Origin: Bodo saltans
Taxonomy: Eukaryota > Euglenozoa > Kinetoplastea > Eubodonida > Bodonidae
Length of the DNA: 47,738 nucleotides
Assembly (NCBI GenBank): GCA_001460835.1
Contig: CYKH01001563.1
Location: 885 to 48,622 of the forward strand
Direction of reading: 5' to 3'
Under the pieces are notes generated by a model. The model was not told the DNA's origin and made no database searches. It saw only the letters and a program-made list of their open reading frames with translations. The stretch's first letter is position 1. Each line of letters starts with the position of its first letter. Shown here piece after piece: positions 19,561 through 28,735 of the stretch. A program made the translations under genes and the position numbers.

Positions 19561-20811
19561 ATGCCAGTCTCTCTCTTTGCTCAAAAGTTGGGCACAGGCA
19601 CCAACGCTGCTCGTCGTTGCTCCGACATCGCCATCTCTCACGGCTTCCTCGGGAGCTGCAACAACTGGGCGACTGTGGGCAAGAAGTTAACCAACCACCC
19701 CCTGGTGGCGGAGAGGCTTCGACATGCGTATGCCCTAGACATGCGTAACCACGGCCGCTCCCCACATACACCGAAGCACTCGAATGCGTTGATGGCGTCG
19801 GATCTTGATTTGTTTATTGCGAATAGAATGGTCAATACTTCAGCGACGGCCGAGGTAAGCGATGATGATGTAAGCGGCCAACATGTGCTCATTGGCCACA
19901 GTATGGGTGGCGCAGTGACGATGAATGCGATTTATCGTCGTTGGTTTGAACGGTGGCGCAGCGAGAACTCAATCGACGCCCCTCCCGCCGCTGGCGTTGC
20001 GGATGGTGGTGCAGGAAAGAGCGAAGACGACGTGAATGTCGCCAAGGGTATCTGCGAGCAAGATAACTTTCTTGCCATGAATCTTGTCCCAGCTGCGTCT
20101 GCGGCGTTGAAGAACAAGAATAAGAATGCGGCAGCAAGCAGCAGCCACTTGAGTGCGACGGAGGAGGATGACAACAATGTGTGGTGCTTCGAAATGCCAA
20201 AAACAGTGTCCCAGTCGAAGAATCGTGTCGCAGCGGCCGTTATTGTTGACATCACACCAACCATGTCAAGCCACCGCCCAGCTACCTTCGATTCGGTTCA
20301 GGAAGACCTTAATGCAATGAAGGCGCTCGATTTGAACACGCTGCACTCCATACAGGAGGGCACAGCGTTGCTCGAGGCCCTTGGTGTGAAGAGCTCTCAA
20401 ATGAGGAATTTCCTTCTCACAAATCTTGAACGAATAACGAACAATAGCAGCAGTAGTAGCAGCAGCACGATAGGAGGACAACAACAACAGCAGCCAACCT
20501 ACCGCTGGAAGTGTAATCTTGGTGTCCTATGGAAAGATTTCGATAAAATTCTACTGCCCCGCGACACGTTCGATCATTCTGCGTACTCGTCCATCTTGCC
20601 GCCCCCGCCATGCCCGATGCCGGTGCTGTTTGTGTTTGGTGAAAAGTCCCCATACTACAACAATCGTACGGAGAGAGAAAAGATCCACAAATACTTCTCC
20701 AACGCGGAGGTGGTCGTGATTCCAGACGCTGGGCACTTTGTGCACTACGAAAAGATGGATGCGTTTGTGGAGCAGGTGGCGCCGTTTGTGTACGAGCACA
20801 TGGGGATCTAA
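19561..20811 (+). CDS. Alpha/beta hydrolase, ABHD11-like
   Basis: The first ATG in frame is 19561, giving 416 residues. The oxyanion strand SHGFLGSCNNW, the DMRNHGRSPH motif and the nucleophile elbow GHSMGG (Ser114) are in order. Near the end come FGEKSPYYNN (the acid or its neighbourhood) and PDAGHFVHYEKMD, whose His is the catalytic base. The D-RNHG-S motif and layout match ABHD11, a mitochondrial serine hydrolase. Low-complexity inserts (residues about 125-220 and a Ser/Gln stretch near 300) make it longer than the usual ~310. Substrate unknown. The start PVSLFAQKLG is only weakly presequence-like. Confidence 0.9.
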   Translation: MPVSLFAQKLGTGTNAARRCSDIAISHGFLGSCNNWATVGKKLTNHPLVAERLRHAYALDMRNHGRSPHTPKHSNALMASDLDLFIANRMVNTSATAEVSDDDVSGQHVLIGHSMGGAVTMNAIYRRWFERWRSENSIDAPPAAGVADGGAGKSEDDVNVAKGICEQDNFLAMNLVPAASAALKNKNKNAAASSSHLSATEEDDNNVWCFEMPKTVSQSKNRVAAAVIVDITPTMSSHRPATFDSVQEDLNAMKALDLNTLHSIQEGTALLEALGVKSSQMRNFLLTNLERITNNSSSSSSSTIGGQQQQQPTYRWKCNLGVLWKDFDKILLPRDTFDHSAYSSILPPPPCPMPVLFVFGEKSPYYNNRTEREKIHKYFSNAEVVVIPDAGHFVHYEKMDAFVEQVAPFVYEHMGI

Positions 20812-21403
20812 ACTAACAGCTCACATGTGAGGAAGTGTTGTTTTGCCTCCCATCGTCAACAGAGTCAGTTGTGTGCGCTGCAGGTTGTTGGGTGTGCGAT
20901 GATCCATCCGAGATGACTCTCTCTCTCTCTCTCTCTGTGTCTGCTAGAACTTTTTTTTTTTTTTTTGATGAAGTGAATTATTGAGGCGGTATGACGTGGA
21001 AGTGGCGTGACGACCTCGAAGTTGCCAACCAGCGACCCAACGAGAGAGATGACATAGTGTTTTTTTTTCTTGTTGTTTTTCTTTCGCCGCAATAAGCGAT
21101 GGAAACATTGAGTGCTCACACTACTCTAAACTGCATATCCCCTCCTCCCCAATTGCCGCATAGATATTTTTTCCCGCTGGTTCTCTCAACGGAGCAAAAA
21201 AAGTTGAGAGTTCCGGAAATTCTTTTGCGCTTTTATGTTTGTTTTCAATGTTCTGAAAAAAACCGAAAAGATGCTTATTACATTCAAAATCAGTGTACCG
21301 CTTCGCTCTTTCTGCTTTTTGATATTTTCAAGCAATCGTAAGGACGCATGTTACACACAGGCGCCACTACATCGTCTCGTATCGAAACAAACACCACAAA
21401 CCG
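20812..21403. other. Intergenic spacer with CT microsatellite and poly(T)
   Basis: About 590 bp. It holds a (CT)n run at about 20916-20937, a 15-T run at about 20951-20965 and another T-run at 21059-21068, all plausible splicing signals for the WD40-kinase gene. No gene seen. Confidence 0.5.
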
Positions 21404-22741
21404 ATGAGCTCCAACTTATCCGTTCTTTTACAACCAAACTCTGCCATCAACTCCGTTGCGTTCAGCCCCGACGGCAAACTGCTAGCAACGGGCAGCAATG
21501 ATTCTGCGACGAAGTTGTGGCGCGTTGCTGATGGTATGTGCACCGTGGCTCTTGCTGGCCACACCGGCGCAGTAAATTCTGTTGCGTTTAGTCCCGATGG
21601 CACGCTGCTCGCGACGGGCAGCGAAGACAACACGATGAAGCTGTGGCGCGTTGCTGACGGTGTGTGCACCGCAACCCTTGCTGGCCACAGTGCCACCGTG
21701 AGGTGCGTTGCGTTCAGTCCCGACGGCACAATGCTTGCGACGGGTGGTGAGGACAAGACGATAAAGCTGTGGCGCGTTGCTGACGGTGCGTTCACCGCAA
21801 CCCTTGCTGGCCACAATGACTTCGTGATGTCTGTTGCTTTCAGTCCCGACGGCACGCTGCTCGCGACGGGTAGTGAGGACAAGACAATAAAGCTGTGCCG
21901 CGTTGCTGACGGTGTGTGCATTGCGACCCTTGCTGGCCACATCGCGGCTGTGGCGTTTGTTGTCTTCAATGCAGACGGCACAATGTTTGCATCAGTAGGG
22001 GCAGATGGCCTTTGGTTAGTTTGGAATGTGAACTCAAACATGCCATTGTGTTCCAAGAAACTTCTTGACGTGAACGTTGATGATGTAGTGTTCGTTAAGT
22101 GTGACAGCCAGTGTTGTGTCCTTGAGTATTGTTGTGATCGAAACCCGACGAAGCTGCGTGCTGAGTTTCAGTGGACTACGCAGAAGAACGATGATACGAA
22201 TCCGAACGCATCTGTTCCGTTTTTTCCGCATGTTTTCTTGGAGGACGTAGCTGTTGGGAGCGTCATTGCCGGAGGCTCGTCGTGTGTGTTGTACAACTGT
22301 ACTTGGCGTGGAAGAAACTACGCACTGAAAAGGTACTACCCGTACGTTATTCGTCAAATTGCACGCGAAATCGCTATTGCGCCATATCTGCAGCACCCCA
22401 ACATTGTACGCGTGGTGGCCATTGTTGACTCTTCCGATGGTGATGCTCAAACTGTGGGACTGTTGATGGAACTGACGTCGGATTCGCTAGCAGTTGTGTT
22501 AGCATCACCTTCACGCCCCCCTCAAGCAACGATATTGCGGTGGCTGCACGAGGCTGCTCAAGGCATCGAGTACGCGCATCAATGCAGGGTGGTGCATAGC
22601 GACATCAAGCCGGAGAACATTATGACTGTTGTCAATGAGCAGCAGCACGGTGGCCAAAGTGACGGACTTCGCTTCGGCGAGCATTTTATCCACTCTTGGC
22701 ACTTTAACAGTACGTGGAACGCCGATGTTCATTGCGCCTGA
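21404..22741 (+). CDS. WD40-protein kinase-ADP-ribosyltransferase fusion, N-terminal part (frame-broken)
   Basis: ATG at 21404. Residues about 12-221 are five WD40 repeats of exactly 42 residues, four of them almost identical (SVAFSPDGTLLATGSED, KLWRVADGVCTATLAGH). A linker follows, then a protein kinase domain from about residue 283: Gly-rich loop (IAGGSSCVLY), Lys in YALKRYY, helix-C Glu in AREIAIA, and the catalytic loop VVHSDIKPEN (Ser replaces the usual Arg of HRD). Just after PENIM the frame loses homology and ends at 22741 in unrelated residues, while the kinase continues one frame over (next entry). The shift is one base forward, equal to one inserted or two missing bases. No signal peptide or membrane span. 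Whether this is a real lesion or a sequencing error cannot be told. Confidence 0.88.
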   Translation: MSSNLSVLLQPNSAINSVAFSPDGKLLATGSNDSATKLWRVADGMCTVALAGHTGAVNSVAFSPDGTLLATGSEDNTMKLWRVADGVCTATLAGHSATVRCVAFSPDGTMLATGGEDKTIKLWRVADGAFTATLAGHNDFVMSVAFSPDGTLLATGSEDKTIKLCRVADGVCIATLAGHIAAVAFVVFNADGTMFASVGADGLWLVWNVNSNMPLCSKKLLDVNVDDVVFVKCDSQCCVLEYCCDRNPTKLRAEFQWTTQKNDDTNPNASVPFFPHVFLEDVAVGSVIAGGSSCVLYNCTWRGRNYALKRYYPYVIRQIAREIAIAPYLQHPNIVRVVAIVDSSDGDAQTVGLLMELTSDSLAVVLASPSRPPQATILRWLHEAAQGIEYAHQCRVVHSDIKPENIMTVVNEQQHGGQSDGLRFGEHFIHSWHFNSTWNADVHCA

Positions 22742-23942
22742 GTACGCCGCTGGTGACACTGGTCCAACGAAGGCCTCTGACGTGTTCAGCTTCGGAATGA
22801 CGATGTGGTGCGCACTGGTGCCCCCAGGCACTGACCACGGTCTTGGTAGAATTGATCTTCAAGTGTGCCGAGCGCTAGACAAAGGTCGTCGACCACCGGT
22901 GGCAGCACTCGATCCGTTGCATGCGCACCTTATTGAGCGGTGCTGGGCAGAAGAGCCATCGCAGCGACCAAGCATGATTGAGGTTGAAGAGGCTTTGCGC
23001 AACTTGGTTGGGACCTCAGCGCAACCACGATCGAGTCCCTCATCGCAGTTGTGGACGACCCTGCTTCAGTCGTATCGTATGGAATCTGCATTGGCAGCTT
23101 TGCAGTACCGCCCAGTGGGACGAATCTTCTTCTCAGATGATATTGTCGATACGACCAACCCTTGTTATCGATTTGTTGCCGGGATGGCTGGCTCCTTGTC
23201 GACCAAAGTGCGGCGGGTTGTCATGGTGGGCGTTGATACTCAAACGGTTATCTCTTTTGATACTCTCCACGCAACTGAATTGGACAGTCGTTCCGTCAAC
23301 CCTGCCCTAAGCGAGAAGAACCCTACGGATGCTGCTTCAGTGGCGGGCCTTAACCGTTTGATGCAATCCTTCATTCCCGTCGACACTGCACCGGGCGAGC
23401 CACTGCCGTCTGCTCGCTTGCTTTTTGCGTGGCATGGAACAAAGCCAGACAAGATTGCCGCTGTGTGTCGAGACGGCCCCAGATCGCTGCGGACAACGGA
23501 CTGCGGATACTTCGGTGCTGGATCGTACTTTGCCCTCGAGGCCGCGTATGCTTTGCGCTACAGTCGTCCGGAGCCCGCCACCGGTGCTTGCGCCGTGATC
23601 CTGTACTTAATTTCTGTATCCCAAGTGAGGGTGATCACGCCGGAAAGGGATTATCGCAGGGTAGAAGACGACAACACTCCACATCTGCACGGCTTTAGTC
23701 GGTACTATTTGGGCAATAGGGACACCAATATGGCCCTTGCCCCTGGCTGCGATGCGCATTTCATTCCGGTGAAGGAATGCGGGTGTGTGCACCCACTCAC
23801 TGGGCATGTCATCCCTCGTAATGTTCAGTATCAAGCCGTAGATGAGTCATCTGGTGAAGCGGAAGCGCATGAGATTGTGATTGGAAGCCATCATCGGTGC
23901 ATCCCGATAGCCATTGTGTACTTTGGAATGGAGGAAATTTAG
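22626..23942 (+). CDS. WD40-protein kinase-ADP-ribosyltransferase fusion, C-terminal part (kinase end and PARP-type catalytic domain)
   Basis: This frame continues the kinase of the previous entry: AKVTDFASA (the DFG position reads DFA), TPMFIAPEYAAG (APE), SDVFSFGMTMW and RCWAEEPSQRPSM, in TKL-like order. After a spacer comes a PARP-type ADP-ribosyltransferase domain: LLFAWHGT (His, about 23433), GYFGAGSYFALEAAYALRYS (Tyr), a further beta region and HEIVIGSHHRCIPIAIVYF with Glu at the third catalytic place. The H-Y-E set suggests poly- or mono-ADP-ribosylation using NAD+, but activity is inferred. The frame is closed upstream by TGA at 22623-22625, so the switch from the first part must lie at about 22626-22660. 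Some ATGs exist here (22635), but a separate gene is unlikely because half a kinase would lack its ATP-binding lobe. Confidence 0.88.
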   Translation: MLSMSSSTVAKVTDFASASILSTLGTLTVRGTPMFIAPEYAAGDTGPTKASDVFSFGMTMWCALVPPGTDHGLGRIDLQVCRALDKGRRPPVAALDPLHAHLIERCWAEEPSQRPSMIEVEEALRNLVGTSAQPRSSPSSQLWTTLLQSYRMESALAALQYRPVGRIFFSDDIVDTTNPCYRFVAGMAGSLSTKVRRVVMVGVDTQTVISFDTLHATELDSRSVNPALSEKNPTDAASVAGLNRLMQSFIPVDTAPGEPLPSARLLFAWHGTKPDKIAAVCRDGPRSLRTTDCGYFGAGSYFALEAAYALRYSRPEPATGACAVILYLISVSQVRVITPERDYRRVEDDNTPHLHGFSRYYLGNRDTNMALAPGCDAHFIPVKECGCVHPLTGHVIPRNVQYQAVDESSGEAEAHEIVIGSHHRCIPIAIVYFGMEEI

Positions 23943-24113
23943 TTTTATGCGTGATAAAATAGATGCACCACTCGTGTCGGTTTTTTTTGTTTAGAGTTGC
24001 AAGTATGATTTTTTTTTGCCTCTGCATGCCTGTGGCTGTGCTTGCATTGAAGTGCTTCTCGCTGTCGTTCGAGAAAGGAAAAATAAAAAGAAAAAAAAGA
24101 GAAAAAAACACAC

Positions 24114-25889
24114 ATGACGGACTCCGAATCTGACTTTACCGCTGTCTCGCGCGATCCTCGCCGCCGCATCATGAACTTAATTTACTGTACGCAAGGCACT
24201 GCCAACGAAACCTTCTCCATTCGTGAAATTGCCTCGATGCTCGGCGTCGAGCACAATGTCGTGATCCGCGAGGTAGAACATATTCCCCAGTTGTTCTTCT
24301 CTTTTTTTTTTTTTGTGCGTCTTCGTGGACCACAAGACTTTGACCACTCCATGAACGCTGGTGGTGGCGTTGGCGGTGGTGTTGGTGGCGCATCTGGTGC
24401 ATCTGGTGCCACTCATCATGCTGTTGGTGGTAGCTCTCTTGGTGCATCAGCTGTGGCGGGAGGTGGCCCTTCTGGCGCCCTTCTCCTGGAACGTGGGGTT
24501 GGTGCTGGTGGAGTGGGCGGAGGAGGTGGCCACATGGGATTCCATAGCGGACCACGCGCCCTCCCATGGGAACAAATCGACGCGGTGGCCGCCGTCAAGA
24601 AGGTCAAACATCGCCGTCCGTTAGGTAAATCGACCGACATCCGAGCCGTCGTGCCTGATGCTACAAAAGGTCGTGTTGGCTACGTCTGCGTGGCGGACGA
24701 GTTCGATTTGGAGGAGCTGGAGAAGTACTACGCAGAGCAGGGGTACTACACCAAGTGTGACTACGACGTGCTGCATATTCGCTTTTCTGATAAGGAAATG
24801 CAGAAGCAACAAACGAATACCTCCGGCGGAGTAAATGCAAGTGGCACGACTGCTGCTGCAACTGCTACCAGTGGTGCGAAGCACAGCAGCAGCAGCAATA
24901 CGATTCATACCGCCAAGACGCCGCTGGTGGGCGCGGCCGTCACCACTACAACACAAGGCGGCAGCTCGCGTATGTCAAGCAGGTTCGAATCCCCCATGAT
25001 GCCAATGTCATCAATCACCACCAACTCCTCGTCTGTAGGTGGAGGATTAGATTCCCAGCAGAACTCCCCAGTTCCAGGAGGAGGCTCAATGGCGTCACCT
25101 CCAACGTCAACGACCACTGCAAAGAAGCATGGTTTTGATCTGTTTGTCTTCCAGTACGGTGCAATTGTGTGGTGGGGATTTGACCAGAAGTATTTTAAAA
25201 TTGTGGAGCAGGATTTCATGTTTCCGTCCAGCAAGATTCAAAAATACCTCGTCAATCGCTACCGAACGCAAACCATCAACGAAATTTATCCCGTGTGGTG
25301 CACCTACTCGCTCGAACGAAAAGACACTCTCGAGCCTGATGATGATTTCAAAGACAGACTTCTGTTTGACCATTTCTTGATTCCCTTTTCGGTTGCGGAT
25401 TTGGATTCGTCGTCTATCAGCATGTTGTGTGCAAGCCACGCATTGGCACAAAGCGCGAAGATTGATTACTTGGAAATTAAAATTCAAGATTTGACGCAAA
25501 GCTGCAAACCGCTGCCTCGCGAACTGAAGGAGTATGGTCGCGTGACGATCACCGAGCGAAGACTGCTTCAACTTCGAGGCGAAGTATTGAGTTATCGGTT
25601 AATGCTCAAGTCTGGCTCTGATCTGCTCGACGAGCCGGAGCTGTTCTGGCAGAACGCGTACCTCAAGCCTATTTTTCAAGCCACGAAAGAGTGCTTTGAA
25701 ATCACCGAACGTGTTCGTGCGCTGGATACAAAACTAGACGCGGCCAATGAAATCTTGTCGATGATCGCGGATCAATTTACTGAGAGACATGGCGCGAGGC
25801 TTGAGTGGATTGTGATTTCGTTGGTGCTAGTGGAGGTGATTATCGGTGTGCTGGAGCTACTCCTGGACATCAAGCCCTGGGTGACGTAG
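24114..25889 (+). CDS. RMD1/Sif2-type DUF155 membrane protein
   Basis: ATG at 24114, 591 residues. The DUF155 parts are clear: VGYVCVADEFDLEELEKYY and HIRFSD (residues about 180-225), FDLFVFQYGAIVWWGFD after a Ser/Thr/Gly-rich insert, then EEF-like YSLERKDTLEPDDDFKDRL, FLIPFSVADLDSSSISMLC, a long helical region with LLDEPELFWQN, and a C-terminal membrane helix near 565-587 (WIVISLVLVEVIIGVLELLL). No mitochondrial presequence is seen, unlike the paralogue at 5004, so this resembles the yeast RMD1/fission-yeast Sif2 branch. The first ~60 residues (FSIREIASMLGVEHNVV) look helix-turn-helix-like and end at a Phe run coded by 13 T's. A shorter protein from the ATG at 24351 is possible. Confidence 0.88.
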   Translation: MTDSESDFTAVSRDPRRRIMNLIYCTQGTANETFSIREIASMLGVEHNVVIREVEHIPQLFFSFFFFVRLRGPQDFDHSMNAGGGVGGGVGGASGASGATHHAVGGSSLGASAVAGGGPSGALLLERGVGAGGVGGGGGHMGFHSGPRALPWEQIDAVAAVKKVKHRRPLGKSTDIRAVVPDATKGRVGYVCVADEFDLEELEKYYAEQGYYTKCDYDVLHIRFSDKEMQKQQTNTSGGVNASGTTAAATATSGAKHSSSSNTIHTAKTPLVGAAVTTTTQGGSSRMSSRFESPMMPMSSITTNSSSVGGGLDSQQNSPVPGGGSMASPPTSTTTAKKHGFDLFVFQYGAIVWWGFDQKYFKIVEQDFMFPSSKIQKYLVNRYRTQTINEIYPVWCTYSLERKDTLEPDDDFKDRLLFDHFLIPFSVADLDSSSISMLCASHALAQSAKIDYLEIKIQDLTQSCKPLPRELKEYGRVTITERRLLQLRGEVLSYRLMLKSGSDLLDEPELFWQNAYLKPIFQATKECFEITERVRALDTKLDAANEILSMIADQFTERHGARLEWIVISLVLVEVIIGVLELLLDIKPWVT

Positions 25890-26157
25890 CTACCACCATC
25901 ATCATCACAAGGAGGAGGGAGGAGAAAAGAGTCTTAAACAAAAGGACACACTATCAAAAGAGTTTCTCTGAAAACAGTGTTATGTTTGTGCGGTGGCTTT
26001 GAGGAAAAAAAAAAAACCGAATTGCCAGCGCAGCAAAATGCAACAAGCTAGTATCGGGAATCTTGACTTTGCTTTTCGCTGCATTTGCGTTCTCCCACTG
26101 TGTTCACTAGTTTTCTAAATTGTGCGCAACAACAAAAAAAAGTTTCGAAAAGAATAA

Positions 26158-26394
26158 ATGATCATCCCAGTTCGATGCTTCACGTGCGGAAAAGTGATTG
26201 CCGATATCTATGAAACCTACCTAGACCTCCAACGCGAGGGTGCCGATGAAGAAAAGGCTCTTGACGCGCTTGGCCTTACGCGATTCTGCTGCCGTCGTAT
26301 GCTGCTGACCCATGTCGACTTTAGCGACACGCTGCAAAAGTTTAACCCCGCCGATCATGCACACGTATTACAGATTCATGAACGCAGACAGTGA
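26158..26394 (+). CDS. RPB10: RNA polymerase subunit RPB10 (RPABC5)
   Basis: ATG at 26158, 78 residues, close to the usual ~70. It starts MIIPVRCFTCGKVI, the near-invariant N-terminus, with the zinc ligands Cys7/Cys10 and the Cys44-Cys45 pair in RFCCRRMLLTHVD, and LDALGL before it. RPB10 is shared by RNA polymerases I, II and III and sits at the interface of the two largest subunits with RPB3/AC40. The tail after THVD is slightly longer than in yeast. Confidence 0.98.
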   Translation: MIIPVRCFTCGKVIADIYETYLDLQREGADEEKALDALGLTRFCCRRMLLTHVDFSDTLQKFNPADHAHVLQIHERRQ

Positions 26395-26731
26395 TGCTGT
26401 TGTTGGTGAGGAGTGAGGGGATGTGGAGCAGTTGTTGAAAATTTGAGTTTCTCTTAACCAAAAAAACCCCAAACAAGGACAACATAAACTAGTTACCGCT
26501 CTCTTGTTTACGCTGACACACATAAACCAAATTTTCAAATTTTCTTTTCTTTTCTCTCATCTAAAGTCGATAGGTCCGTCCGCCATTTGTTGGTGAGGAA
26601 ACAACAACATAGACTTACTACACCAATTTGTCAAACACACAGTGGAAGTACACACAAACTTTCCACACCCACACACAATACGCGCTAGGACCCACCGACA
26701 CTTCTCGATTTCTTCCATAAAATAAATAAAT
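26395..26731. other. Intergenic spacer, no gene seen
   Basis: About 340 bp with a T/C-rich stretch at about 26530-26560 ending TCTAAAG, a plausible trans-splice site, and an AAATAAATAAAT motif immediately before the next ATG. Confidence 0.45.
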
Positions 26732-28249
26732 ATGGAAGGCCGTGTTCGTGCTGACCCTCGCCGCACCATCGGCAACGCCAACGCCCTTGCTACAGGACAA
26801 CCAGTACCCACATTCACCACCATATCCGACGCAACGCTTGCGCGGTACCAGGACATCGCGAACAACGGTGCGCAACTAGCCCACGACGCCCTCCTGGAAG
26901 ATCGTAGGGAGAAGCTAGAAGTGTCCAAGGCACGAGTGAACACATGGGGCGACACACTTCAGGCGAAGAGGAAGCAGTACGTCACCGACAGATCGAATCG
27001 ACTGGAAGCCGATGAGCTTCGACGACAGCGCATTGACGCGGAGGAGACCGAGTTCCGCGAGGCGAACCGGCAACAACGCTTGCAAGAAAGCAATCAGCAA
27101 TTGTTCTTACGTGACGAGCGAGGTCGACTAATGAAGTCTGCCGTGTTAGCCAATGAAGTTCGTCAAACGCAAGAGTGGCAAATGTCCATCCAAGCCGAGA
27201 AAAAGGCCGTCGTCGACGAAGAAACACGCGATTACGCTGCGGCGGTCAAACGCGCCGCGGCAAAAGAAATCGAAGAGAAGCAGATTGCTGCCCAACTTGT
27301 CAAAGATAAGATGTTGAAGGTCAAACAGGATCAGTATGCGATGTTGGAGCAGGCGATGGATCAACGCCGAGCAGAAAACAGGAAACTAGTGCTCGACGGT
27401 GAGGAAATTCGACGCGCTGCGGAGGCTGAAGCGCTCGAGAACAGTGCGCGCCGAGAGCAACGCCGCCAGAACGAAAAGAACCTTAAGGAGGATCAGGCCA
27501 AGCAGATCTCCCCACGATATTCACCGCGCCAAAAGTTGCAGCAAACCACCATCTCGCCCAATAGCATCGACGGATCCATCTTGAAATATCAAGCGCACAA
27601 AGAGTCTCAAGCTGCAATGCTTGCTGAGCTCGCGCGATCCCGCCAAGAGCGCCACGATACGCTGGTGCAGCAAGCAACCGCATCACTATCCTCCGTCACT
27701 GGCGCCAACAAGAAGGACGCAACGGTTGAACGCTTCGCCACCGCTCCGTCCATCTCTCATCGTCTCATTGAGGATAGCAACCTGAGGGAGCTGACGATTG
27801 CACAACACAAACGCGAGGTCACCGCGGCCCCGTCCCCGAGAACGATGCGCAGCACTCTCGGCATGTCCGTGGACACTGCTGTCGAGAGGAACTACAATGA
27901 ACTTCGGTCCCCGCGACACCGCGAGCGGTTGGATCAACAAATCGCAATGCTCGACCGATTCGACCAGGAGCAGAAGATGGCGCAGCGCCAAGATGCCCAG
28001 TATTTAGCGATGATCCACCAAATGCAAGCAGCAGAGAAGAAGTACCAAAAAACCATCGACAAGGATGCGGACATTCAAGACGCGCTTAGTCGACGAGCAG
28101 GAGTGGAGGCAGAGGACGCACTGTTTCGTGAGTTTGTGGAAGCTCACTTGCCGGAGAATTTGACGCCACGGTTGGCCAAGACGGCCCGCGGGCAGATGAC
28201 CACTGGTGGAAAGTTCACTGGGCGGCATGTGTACAACAGTGGGGAGTGA
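26732..28249 (+). CDS. CFAP210/CCDC173-like axonemal coiled-coil protein (TPH domain)
   Basis: ATG at 26732, 505 residues, almost wholly helical and rich in Arg, Glu, Gln and Lys. Residues about 70-255 (RVNTWGDTLQAKRKQ, then LFLRDERGRLMKSAVLANEV) match the trichohyalin-plectin homology domain of CFAP210, including the Trp near its start and the switch to an SALL-EV-type helix. That family consists of microtubule inner proteins that line axonemal doublets. Residues about 270-400 are less helical, with Ser-Pro motifs. A short helix and TGRHVYNSGE end the protein. It is a likely structural flagellar component; assignment to CFAP210 rather than another TPH protein is probable, not certain. Confidence 0.78.
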   Translation: MEGRVRADPRRTIGNANALATGQPVPTFTTISDATLARYQDIANNGAQLAHDALLEDRREKLEVSKARVNTWGDTLQAKRKQYVTDRSNRLEADELRRQRIDAEETEFREANRQQRLQESNQQLFLRDERGRLMKSAVLANEVRQTQEWQMSIQAEKKAVVDEETRDYAAAVKRAAAKEIEEKQIAAQLVKDKMLKVKQDQYAMLEQAMDQRRAENRKLVLDGEEIRRAAEAEALENSARREQRRQNEKNLKEDQAKQISPRYSPRQKLQQTTISPNSIDGSILKYQAHKESQAAMLAELARSRQERHDTLVQQATASLSSVTGANKKDATVERFATAPSISHRLIEDSNLRELTIAQHKREVTAAPSPRTMRSTLGMSVDTAVERNYNELRSPRHRERLDQQIAMLDRFDQEQKMAQRQDAQYLAMIHQMQAAEKKYQKTIDKDADIQDALSRRAGVEAEDALFREFVEAHLPENLTPRLAKTARGQMTTGGKFTGRHVYNSGE

Positions 28250-28735
28250 ACACACAGCACAGCAAAGAAGAAATGAGAGAACAAATGGAATGTACAAAAC
28301 CAAAAAAAATTGAAGAAAAGAGCCCGCCTTTTTTTTGAATGTGCACAATAGCAACAACAACTACAACAACAACAACAAAAAAAAAAGACGACAAGAAAGA
28401 AAGGAGGGTGCCGAGGCCCTCACAAAAGAGGCCCAAGTATGTGTTCAACTGTCATGTTTTTATTTTCTAAAGAAAAACGAACTCAATGGACCAAAAATAA
28501 ACCCTTTCTTTGAGTGTCATTGTTTTTTTTATGTTTAAACATTTCCTCACTCACACATAGGTTGCGGACAATTTCACTCAAAGAAATAGTGAAAGCACTT
28601 ATTTTCATCGTGCAAAGTGTCCCATAGTAGAAGAGGAAAAAAAAAAAGGAGAGTGTAGACCCACATCATCATTGGCGGCAAACAACAAAAAAAGTGGGAA
28701 GCCAAATAGATTTAACTTTTTTTAGTGATATTGAG
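28250..28735. other. Intergenic spacer, no gene seen
   Basis: About 490 bp. It has an AAC trinucleotide run at about 28345-28378 followed by an A-run, several T-runs and an A-run at about 28639-28650. No recognisable RNA or protein gene. Confidence 0.45.

Noticed and set aside
24980-25000. GGTTCGAATCCCCC, resembling a tRNA T-loop/B box
   Set aside because: It lies inside the DUF155 coding frame and has no matching D-loop, anticodon stem or acceptor stem around it.
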